A stretch of 6,167 bases of DNA. It comes from Kiritimatiellia bacterium (GTDB taxonomy: Bacteria > Verrucomicrobiota > Kiritimatiellia > UBA8416 > SLMC01). The stretch covers positions 1 through 6,167 of the forward strand of contig SLMC01000167.1 in NCBI GenBank assembly GCA_007133745.1, in the 5' to 3' direction. Positions within the stretch are counted from its first letter, which is position 1, and each line of letters starts with the position of its first letter. This document shows positions 1 to 4,635 of the stretch, in pieces. Position numbers and translations under genes: made by a program. Under the pieces are notes generated by a model, which was not told the DNA's origin, did not search any database, and was given only the letters and a program-made list of their open reading frames with translations.

Positions 1-553
1 AAAGAGATTTCGGGCTCAAGGCGGCATAGCCGGTTTGATTGTGCAAATGGCACAAAGCGATGGCCAGGGCGTCGCCGACATCTTCCTGGGGATCGGCATC
101 CAGAGCCAAAAGCGTCATCAGCATTTTACGGACCTGCGCCTTCTCGGCGCCGCCGAAGCCGACAATGGCCTGCTTGACTTTGCGCGGCGCATATTCAAAC
201 ACCGGCAAACCGGCCTCGGCGCAGGTGGCCAGCGCCACGCCGCGCGCATGGCCCAAAATCATGGCTGTCCGGGCGTTTTTCTGGAAGAACGCGCCCTCGA
301 TGGCGGCGGCGGTCGGCGCAGAACGCCGAATCATGTCCAACACGCCCTCGCGGATACGGAGCAGACAGGCGGTCAACGGCAGCGAGGCAGGATTCTTCAG
401 CACAGCCTGATCCGTCATGCAATAACGGTTGCCTGCGGCCTCTACAACGCCCAGACCGGTAGAGCGCAATGACGTATCAATGCCCAGTACGCGCCGAACA
501 GGAGCGGACTCGTCCCGATCCCCTTCGGCAACGCGCCGAACCTCGTCATGCAT
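1..553 (-). CDS. ruvC: RuvC Holliday junction resolvase (3' end outside the window)
   Basis: RuvC is the dimeric endonuclease that cuts Holliday junctions symmetrically, working with the RuvAB branch-migration motor in recombinational repair. 184 codons are visible and the frame is open to the left edge; E. coli RuvC has 173 residues, so only the C-terminal tail is missing. By eye the four acidic catalytic residues are present: D26 in VLGIDTS, E86 in AIEGAF, and D158 and D161 in QEDVGDALAIALCH. The FEYAPRKVKQAIVGFGGAEKAQV core (residues about 118-140) is also typical. The start is ATG at 553-551, the only ATG ahead of the first beta strand. It is preceded by a GAGGAA ribosome site and overlaps the yebC stop by 8 bp, which suggests translational coupling. 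This start gives about 20 charged residues before the RuvC fold, longer than usual. The first motif reads DTS where E. coli has DPG. Confidence 0.95.
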   Translation of the reverse strand, partial: MHDEVRRVAEGDRDESAPVRRVLGIDTSLRSTGLGVVEAAGNRYCMTDQAVLKNPASLPLTACLLRIREGVLDMIRRSAPTAAAIEGAFFQKNARTAMILGHARGVALATCAEAGLPVFEYAPRKVKQAIVGFGGAEKAQVRKMLMTLLALDADPQEDVGDALAIALCHLHNQTGYAALSPKSL

Positions 554-1301
554 CTTCGAGTTCCTCGAGAAGGCTGTCGTCGGCATCCATGTTGTTGAAT
601 ACGGACTGCACGTCGTCGTGATCTTCCAAATCGCCCACGAACTTGAGAATGGACGCCGCAGTCGCCTTGTCTGTAATCGGCACGGTGACGGTCGGAATCA
701 GCGATATTTCCCCGCTCCCGACCTTGACACCGTCTTTTTCCAGCGCATCCATGACCTGGGCGAACGCGGACGGCTCGGTCACGATTTCAAAGACATCGTC
801 ATCCTGGCGCATGTCCTCGGCGCCGGCATCGAGCACAATGCCCATCAGCGTATCCTCGTCGACCCCTTCGGCTTCGACGAAAATCTGACCCTTGCGCACG
901 AAATTCCGGGATACCGCCCCCTGCGCGGCGAAACCGGACCCATACTTTGTGAAAAGATGGCGAATTTCGGCGCCCGACCGGTTCTTGTTGTCCGTCAGGC
1001 ACGAGACCACCAGTCCCACGCCGCCGGACGCGAACCCTTCGTAAACGATCTCGTCGTATCGGGTTCCGCCCATTTCGCCCGCGCCCTTCTTGACCGCGCG
1101 GTCGATATTGTCGGCCGGCATATTGGCGGCCTTCGCCTTCTGCATCACGGTGCGGAGCCCGGCATTCTTTTCCGGATCGCTCCCGCCTTCCCGAGCCGCC
1201 ACGGAAATTTCCTTGGACAGCTTGCTGAAAATTTTGCCGCGCTTGGCGTCGGCTGCGCCTTTTTTGTGCTGAATCGTTTTCCACTTGCTGTGACCGCTCA
1301 T
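546..1301 (-). CDS. yebC: YebC/TACO1 family protein
   Basis: A full-length member (251 aa) of the YebC/PmpR/TACO1 family. Relatives have been described as DNA-binding transcription regulators and, in mitochondria and some bacteria, as ribosome-associated factors that help translate difficult sequences such as proline stretches. Which role applies here cannot be told from sequence. The N-terminus MSGHSKWKTIQHKKGAADAKRGK is the family hallmark. It is followed by NMPADNIDRAVKKG (about 70-83), the YEGF and GVGLVV segment (about 100-112), and an acidic C-terminus ending DDSLLEELEDA. The start is ATG at 1301-1299 with GAGGAA 6 nt upstream (1313-1308). The reading frame stays open to 1613, but those upstream codons match nothing in the family and cross a tandem repeat, so they are not included. 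ruvC follows with an 8-bp overlap. Confidence 0.96.
   Translation of the reverse strand: MSGHSKWKTIQHKKGAADAKRGKIFSKLSKEISVAAREGGSDPEKNAGLRTVMQKAKAANMPADNIDRAVKKGAGEMGGTRYDEIVYEGFASGGVGLVVSCLTDNKNRSGAEIRHLFTKYGSGFAAQGAVSRNFVRKGQIFVEAEGVDEDTLMGIVLDAGAEDMRQDDDVFEIVTEPSAFAQVMDALEKDGVKVGSGEISLIPTVTVPITDKATAASILKFVGDLEDHDDVQSVFNNMDADDSLLEELEDA
561..566 (-). promoter_or_regulatory. Ribosome binding site of ruvC, inside yebC
   Basis: GAGGAA on the minus strand lies 7 nt before the ATG at 553-551. It sits inside the last codons of yebC. It supports a ruvC start that overlaps the yebC stop and leaves an N-terminal extension of about 20 residues. Confidence 0.6.
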
Positions 1302-1361
1302 AGGCTGTTCCTCGCTCCTGTTCGCAGGCGTTTCTCCGTGCCGATTTCGACTTGACCGCCA

Positions 1362-1390
1362 TACATACGCGATTTTTCGTCCGCTCGCAA
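1362..1390 (-). promoter_or_regulatory. Candidate sigma-70 promoter for yebC-ruvC
   Basis: On the minus strand TTGCGA (1390-1385) and TATGTA (1367-1362) are separated by exactly 17 bp. This would start transcription near 1355, giving a leader of about 55 nt before the yebC ATG. The -35 box matches the consensus at 4 of 6 bases and the -10 box only at its first three. The assignment rests mainly on spacing and position. Confidence 0.3.
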
Positions 1391-1455
1391 GATTTCTTTT
1401 TAAGCTGTGGCTCTTTCGAAGTCGAGGGTGGCAGCGGGCCACGGCGGGCGGCTGG

Positions 1456-1484
1456 ATTCCGCCGGGCTTGTCCCGGTGGTGAAT
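1456..1484. repeat. Intergenic hairpin (imperfect inverted repeat)
   Basis: CCGGG (1462-1466) and CCCGG (1472-1476) pair across a 5-nt loop. The stem extends outward through a G-U pair, two G-C pairs and, after a 2-nt bulge, three A-T pairs, to 1456 and 1484. It lies upstream of yebC, with no gene reading into it from either side, and 30 bp from the 8-bp tandem repeat. The two together look like a non-coding intergenic repeat element. Neither strand has a T-run after the stem, so it is not an obvious terminator. Confidence 0.5.
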
Positions 1485-1513
1485 GAAGTTTAAAGGAAGA
1501 TACACGGAAGAAC

Positions 1514-1549
1514 GTGCGTTCGTATGTTCGTGCGTTCGTGTGTTCGTGG
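1514..1549. repeat. 8-bp tandem repeat, four copies plus a partial fifth
   Basis: Four adjacent octamers read GTGCGTTC, GTATGTTC, GTGCGTTC and GTGTGTTC (1514-1545), followed by GTGG. The consensus is GTGYGTTC with variation only at positions 3 and 4. The unit length is not a multiple of three, which argues against a coding role. It lies between the yebC promoter region and the plus-strand small genes. The rest of 1302-1722 shows no protein I recognise. Confidence 0.85.
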
Positions 1550-1643
1550 AGCCGGAATGGCTGGACGCGGAACAGGCTTCGCTGTAATCTTCGCCGATCC
1601 TATCAACCATCAACCCTCATGCGCAAGCAGGCGCATTTTCACC

Positions 1644-1672
1644 TTGAAGGCAAGTCGTTATCCCGATACATT
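1644..1672 (+). promoter_or_regulatory. Candidate promoter for the two small plus-strand genes
   Basis: TTGAAG (1644-1649) and TACATT (1667-1672) are separated by 17 bp, each matching the sigma-70 consensus at 4 of 6 positions. Transcription would begin near 1679, about 44 nt before the ATG at 1723. It is the best-spaced pair I see before the small genes, but such pairs occur by chance. Confidence 0.3.
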
Positions 1673-1722
1673 GCCGGAGACAAGATCAAATCCTTCCTTT
1701 AGACCCCGGTAAAAGGGTTGAA

Positions 1723-1866
1723 ATGGCCGATTTGATACAGTCGGATGGACGCATTCGCAGATGGAAGAAGATCATTGCAGCAGACAACAAATATTTGAGG
1801 GTTGTCCTGCTTGAAGATGGCGAAACTGTTCACAACGCATTTTTCGACAGAAGGTTTAAGGAGTAG
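1723..1866 (+). CDS. Small protein resembling the C-terminal end of a DUF4258-like toxin
   Basis: A 47-aa ORF, MADLIQSDGRIRRWKKII...KYLRVVLLEDGETVHNAFFDRRFKE. It starts at ATG 1723 with AAAGGG 5 nt upstream and ends 5 nt before the next gene, whose ribosome site overlaps its last codons. The pattern DLIQSDG, then a basic strand, then KYLRVVLLEDGETVHNAFFDRRF, recalls the second half of small DUF4258/RelE-like proteins (nP-D-I, K-Y-L-x-V-V, h-T-A-Y). These are often encoded just before DUF2283 genes. The expected N-terminal half with its histidine motif is not visible upstream in any frame. This is therefore probably a truncated remnant, or a short stand-alone protein. The family link is from memory and unverified. 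The strand is opposite to the flanking housekeeping genes. Confidence 0.5.
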   Translation: MADLIQSDGRIRRWKKIIAADNKYLRVVLLEDGETVHNAFFDRRFKE

Positions 1867-1871
1867 ATGTT

Positions 1872-2069
1872 ATGCAGGCGAAATATTTTACAGACACAGA
1901 CACGCTCATGCTAACTTTCAGCAGCCATGACATAGCGGAAACCTTCGACCTGAACGAGGACGTTTTGGTCGAGGTAGACAAGAATGGTCATGTCGTCAGT
2001 ATGACCGTAGAGCATGCAAAAGATCAGACCAATGTAAACGAATTCTCCTATCAGCTTGCTACAGCATAG
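1872..2069 (+). CDS. DUF2283 family small protein (putative antitoxin-like)
   Basis: A 65-aa protein. MQAKYFTDTDTLMLTFSSHDIAETFDLNEDVLVEVDKNGHVVSMTVEHAKDQ follows the DUF2283 pattern closely: a Y-x-x-x-x-D-x-L beta hairpin, then I-A-E-T-x-x-L-x-x-x-V-L-V-x-x-D-x-x-G-x-V-V-x-x-x-x-x-x-A. The length is normal for the family. The start is supported by AAGGAG (1858-1863) 8 nt upstream. The family's biochemical role is unknown to me. Members often sit next to small DUF4258 or RelE-like genes and are suspected antitoxins, and the preceding 47-aa ORF fits that pairing. The ending after VEHAKDQTNVNEFSYQLATA is ordinary. The first codons of the gene are AT-richer than the flanking housekeeping genes, consistent with later acquisition. 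Confidence 0.8.
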   Translation: MQAKYFTDTDTLMLTFSSHDIAETFDLNEDVLVEVDKNGHVVSMTVEHAKDQTNVNEFSYQLATA

Positions 2070-2089
2070 CGAACTTTGGCTAACAAGTC

Positions 2090-2137
2090 GCTCCACCGTA
2101 TTTCTGAAACCGCTCGCGGTTTCAGAAAACGGTGAGC
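2090..2137. repeat. Strong inverted repeat with a perfect 12-bp core
   Basis: TTTCTGAAACCG (2101-2112) pairs perfectly with CGGTTTCAGAAA (2117-2128) around a CTCG loop. After a small bulge CACCG (2094-2098) pairs with CGGTG (2130-2134). After a further one-base bulge GCT (2090-2092) pairs with AGC (2135-2137). The total is about 20 bp of stem. It begins 21 bp after the DUF2283 stop and ends about 25 bp before the ATPase remnant. Neither strand carries a T-run after the stem, so a canonical intrinsic terminator is unlikely. A REP/MITE-like repeat or an RNA 3'-end stabiliser is possible. Confidence 0.8.
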
Positions 2138-2161
2138 ACACAAGCTCGTCGAGCGCTTCCC

Positions 2162-2350
2162 GATTTTCTGCAAAACGCTTGGCAACTCCGAGGCTCCGGA
2201 TACCAAATAGGGGAACTCATCGAGGATCAGCGGTCCATGCCAATTGGCCTGGCGGGCATCATGCGACAAGCGGTTCAGCAAGGTCGGCCAGTCGGGATAG
2301 GGTACGTCCGCGAAACTAGGGAAAGCGGTATGCAAGGCCTCCGCCAGATA
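2162..2350 (-). pseudogene. Remnant of an archaeal-type AAA ATPase (ATPase/DUF234 family)
   Basis: 63 in-frame codons read YLAEALHTAFPSFADVPYPDWPTLLNRL...GPLILDEFPYLVSGASELPSVLQKI. This is the middle of the archaeal-ATPase family, in which a Walker B segment (hhLDEFPYL, residues about 41-48 here) is followed by ELPSVLQ. Full members have roughly 450 residues, with a P-loop in front and often a DUF234 nuclease-like domain behind. Here a TAA (2351-2353) sits directly before the homology, no P-loop is found upstream, and after 2162 the frame continues into unrelated sequence and the inverted repeat. The piece is truncated on both sides and cannot be functional. It marks an old insertion or deletion. 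Family recognition is by eye from the DW...LDEFPYL...LPSVLQ pattern. Confidence 0.75.
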
Positions 2351-2385
2351 TTATGCATGCCAACATAATACAAGCAAGCATAATA
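2349..2385. repeat. Heptamer TATTATG/CATAATA in three copies at 15-bp steps
   Basis: TATTATG (2349-2355) is followed by its reverse complement CATAATA at 2364-2370 and again at 2379-2385. Start-to-start spacing is exactly 15 bp each time. The first two form a dyad with an 8-bp centre; the last two form a direct repeat. An operator or a leftover of a mobile element boundary are both possible. No gene that it could control is evident. Confidence 0.45.
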
Positions 2386-2534
2386 ACAGGTCGGGTAAGG
2401 GTGGGGGTTAAGTGTTGGAAAAGCCTGAAGCGTCAGACACTTACGCGTTTTCTTAAACGATCCCTTAACCGCCACGCTTTGTCGCTTACACTTAGTCGAC
2501 CTGCTTAAACGTTCGTGCAAGGCCTTGGGCGTCG
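2386..2534. other. Gene-free spacer with short repeats
   Basis: No credible coding region is seen on either strand; the open frames crossing it have no recognisable content. Short repeated words occur: TAAGTGT (2409-2415) with its complement ACACTTA at 2437-2443 and 2488-2494, CTTAAACG twice (2452-2459 and 2505-2512), and GGTTAAG/CTTAACC near 2407 and 2464. These could form weak stems. I cannot assign a role. Confidence 0.4.
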
Positions 2535-2574
2535 AAGAAAAACTTGCCGGAAAAGCGCCAAATCATTTTCCGGC
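2535..2574 (-). terminator. Rho-independent terminator after the DNA glycosylase gene
   Basis: On the minus strand GCCGGAAAA (2574-2566) and TTTTCCGGC (2554-2546) form a perfect 9-bp stem with an 11-nt loop. It is followed by AAG and then TTTTTCTT. It begins 38 nt after the glycosylase stop codon, the expected place for the end of the right-hand transcript. Confidence 0.7.
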
Positions 2575-2612
2575 GAGATCAGGTTGTTTGCCCTTATGGC
2601 TCCCCGTGTATT

Positions 2613-3164
2613 TCAGGGCCGGGACAAAAAAGGATTGCGGCGAATGCAGAAGCGCAAAAGACGTCGGGACCAGCGCGGGCCGGCATAGTCCACGCCAATC
2701 CGCGGACGGCGCATTATGGCTGGCGCGGAGTCTGCCGCGCGCAGAATGCGAAAATCAGAGCCGAACAAATCGCGTCCGTTCAGGGTGCGGTCGATCCCCA
2801 TGGCCTTGCAAAGCAGGCCGGGCCCGCGCGTCGAACCCTCGATGTTTTCGACCGGCTCCAGCGCCCGCAGCAGTACGGCCGCGCCCGTGCCGACCGGTTC
2901 AGTCACGACATTCATGCAATGATGCATGCCGTACACCAAATAGACATAGGCATGGCCCGGCGGCCCGAACATGACCCGGTTGCGCTCCGTCATGCCGCGC
3001 GAGGAGTGCGACGCGCGGTCCTGCCCGCCGAGATAGGCCTCGGTTTCCACGATGCGCCCGACCCGCCGGACGCCGCCCACGTCCCGCACAAGCCAACAGC
3101 CGAGCAAGTCGCGGGCCACGGCGACAGTGTCGCGATCGTAAAACGCGCGGGTCAGCGTTCGCAT
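2613..3164 (-). CDS. 3-methyladenine DNA glycosylase, MPG/AAG family
   Basis: This base-excision repair enzyme flips out and removes alkylated or deaminated purines such as 3-methyladenine. The 183-aa length is normal for bacterial AAG-type enzymes. Family signatures are all present: RIVETEAYLG (residues 37-46), with E42 the presumed general base, Y44, and H53 in ASHS matching the human E125/Y127/H136 active site; MFGPPGHAYVYLVYGMHHCMNVVT (65-88); GPGLLCKAMGIDRTLNG (114-130); and RIGVDYAG near the end (155-162). The start is ATG 3164, which overlaps the purF-like stop by 13 bp, with AGGGTG about 9 nt upstream. A TTG at 3197 would add 11 residues but lies deeper in purF and is less likely. The overlap suggests translational coupling, and a terminator follows. 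Confidence 0.94.
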   Translation of the reverse strand: MRTLTRAFYDRDTVAVARDLLGCWLVRDVGGVRRVGRIVETEAYLGGQDRASHSSRGMTERNRVMFGPPGHAYVYLVYGMHHCMNVVTEPVGTGAAVLLRALEPVENIEGSTRGPGLLCKAMGIDRTLNGRDLFGSDFRILRAADSAPAIMRRPRIGVDYAGPRWSRRLLRFCIRRNPFLSRP

Positions 3165-4567
3165 GGGGAATCGCACCCTGTCCAGCAATGGGTGCAAAGA
3201 TGGGTGTCCGGCAAGCCAATGGCGTCGATCATGTCGTCCAGCCGCTGATATTTCAGCGACGTCAAATTAAGCCGCTGACGAATATTCTCGACGAGCGCCG
3301 CATGTTTTTCGGAATCCGGGTGCGCGTACTCGGTCAAAGACTCGGGCTGCTCGCCTTCCAGTTCAAGTATGGCTTTGCGGCCGGCCAGCTCGAGTGCGGA
3401 CCGGCTGCGCGAGAAATTAAGATAGGGACAGCCGAAGATCAGGGGCGGACAGGCGGCGCGCATATGGATTTCCTCGGCGCCATAACCGTAGATGCGGCGG
3501 ATAATATCCTGCAACTGGGTGCCGCGCACAATGGAATCCTCGCAGAACATGATGCTTTGCCCTTGAATAAGTTCTCTGATGGGAATCAGTTTCATGCGGG
3601 CGACCAGGTTCCTGACACGCTGATCCTGCGGCATGAAACTGCGCGGCCATGTGGGGGTGTACTTGACGAAAGGCCGTTTGTAGGGAATGCCGGCTTCCGC
3701 CGCGTAGCCGATGGCGTGGCCCGTGCCGGAATCCGGGATGCCGGCCACGAAATCCATGCGCGTGTCGTCGCGTCGCGCCAACGCGCGTCCGCAGCGGTTG
3801 CGGGCGTCCTCGACATTGATGCCTTCGTAGGAGGACGCCGGGTAGCCGTAATAGACCCAAAGAAAAGCGCACGCGCGCATCGTGTCCAGCGGCGGCTTTT
3901 TCTGTTCAATGCCGTCGGGCGTCACCAACACAATCTCGCCCGGCCCCAAATCGCGAACAGGCTCGTAATCGAGATTCGGGAACGCGCAGCTTTCCGAGGC
4001 GATCGCGACCGCCCCGTCCTTTTGACCGACGATCAGCGGCGTGCGGCCGAAACGGTCGCGGGCCGCGTAAATGCCGGCGCGGGTCAGCAACAGCATGCTG
4101 CACGAGCCTTCGATGTTTTCTTGCGCGTTGCGGATGCCATCCTCGAACGTGGCCTCCTGATTGATCAGCGTGGCCACCAGCTCGGTGGGATTGGTTTCCC
4201 CGTAGCTCATTTCCGAAAAATGGGTGGTCCGCTTCTTGAACGCCCGGCGCATCAAATCCGGTAAATTGCGAATCACCCCCACCGTGACGATCGCGTAGGG
4301 ACCCAGGTGGGAATTGATCAGCAGAGGCTGGTCTTCATAGTCGCTGATCACGCCGATGCCGGACAAGCCTTTCATCTTGACGATGTCGTCCTCGAATTTG
4401 CTGCGGAATTGCGTGTTGGTAATGTCGTGAATGAAACGCGTGAAACCGCCGTCGTTCAACACGGCCAGGCCACCGCGCATCGTGCCCAGATGCGAATGGT
4501 AATCCGTACCGAAAAAGATGTCGCACACGCAATCCGTCTTGCTGGTCGCGCCAAACATGCCGCCCAT
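3152..4567 (-). CDS. PurF-like amidophosphoribosyltransferase with degenerate glutaminase site
   Basis: A 471-aa homologue of glutamine PRPP amidotransferase, the first enzyme of purine synthesis, in the shorter MGGxFG-type group I recall from Bacteroidetes and others. The N-terminal half (1-225) has the Ntn-amidotransferase layout, including RDRFGRTPLIVG (170-181) and LGPGEI. The C-terminal half is a phosphoribosyltransferase with FVAGIPDSGTGHAIGYA (273-289), KYTPTWPRSFM and the PRPP loop EDSIVRGT (343-350). Cysteines matching the four [4Fe-4S] ligands of B. subtilis PurF are present: C233, C380, C458 and C461. Residue 2 is Gly where classical PurF has the catalytic Cys. The Arg/Asn/Asp glutamine-site motifs (RYST, HNGN, SDSE) align with SDYE, TVGV and NPTE. 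It may be ammonia-dependent, use a partner, or have another substrate. The start has AAGGAG 6 nt upstream. It lies 68 bp after recD. Confidence 0.9.
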   Translation of the reverse strand: MGGMFGATSKTDCVCDIFFGTDYHSHLGTMRGGLAVLNDGGFTRFIHDITNTQFRSKFEDDIVKMKGLSGIGVISDYEDQPLLINSHLGPYAIVTVGVIRNLPDLMRRAFKKRTTHFSEMSYGETNPTELVATLINQEATFEDGIRNAQENIEGSCSMLLLTRAGIYAARDRFGRTPLIVGQKDGAVAIASESCAFPNLDYEPVRDLGPGEIVLVTPDGIEQKKPPLDTMRACAFLWVYYGYPASSYEGINVEDARNRCGRALARRDDTRMDFVAGIPDSGTGHAIGYAAEAGIPYKRPFVKYTPTWPRSFMPQDQRVRNLVARMKLIPIRELIQGQSIMFCEDSIVRGTQLQDIIRRIYGYGAEEIHMRAACPPLIFGCPYLNFSRSRSALELAGRKAILELEGEQPESLTEYAHPDSEKHAALVENIRQRLNLTSLKYQRLDDMIDAIGLPDTHLCTHCWTGCDSPCER

Positions 4568-4573
4568 AAAACG

Positions 4574-4579
4574 CTCCTT
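4574..4579 (-). promoter_or_regulatory. Ribosome binding site fixing the purF-like start
   Basis: AAGGAG on the minus strand stands 6 nt before the ATG at 4567. A site this strong makes MGGMFG the true N-terminus. The missing Cys at position 2 is therefore not an artefact of a wrong start. Confidence 0.7.
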
Positions 4580-4585
4580 GTCGAT

Positions 4586-4613
4586 TTGCCTGAAAGACCG
4601 TTAACCCAGGCAA
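4586..4613 (-). other. Small hairpin in the recD to purF-like gap
   Basis: TTGCCTG (4613-4607, minus strand) pairs with CAGGCAA (4592-4586) around a 14-nt loop. It sits 7 nt ahead of the ribosome site. No T-run follows, so it is not a good terminator. It may be a leader stem or chance. The 68-bp gap shows no other clear signal. Confidence 0.3.
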
Positions 4614-4635
4614 CCAAGGTGCCACGACGACGGGA

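Noticed and set aside
429..1355. Plus-strand open frame of 308 codons
   Set aside because: It lies antisense to yebC and part of ruvC and has no motif of its own.
1514..1549. CRISPR-like array
   Set aside because: The units are 8 bp and directly adjacent, with no spacers; it is a simple tandem repeat.
1302..1613. In-frame N-terminal extension of YebC by 104 codons
   Set aside because: The added residues match nothing in the family, cross the 8-bp tandem repeat and hairpin, and the MSGHSKW start has its own ribosome site.
1619..1639. ATGCGC/GCGCAT stem followed by TTTC
   Set aside because: The stem is only 6 bp, the T-run is short, and no gene ends before it.
2051..2161. Continuation of the ATPase frame to 2051 as a real protein end
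   Set aside because: After LPSVLQKI the residues lose family similarity and run through the inverted repeat, so this is read-through of unrelated DNA.
3165..3197. TTG start for the DNA glycosylase at 3197
   Set aside because: It would add 11 residues not typical of the family and deepen the overlap with the purF-like gene; ATG at 3164 fits better.
3188..4264. Long plus-strand open frame of 358 codons
   Set aside because: It is antisense to the well-supported purF-like gene, its translation has no recognisable motifs, and long antisense frames are common in GC-rich genes.
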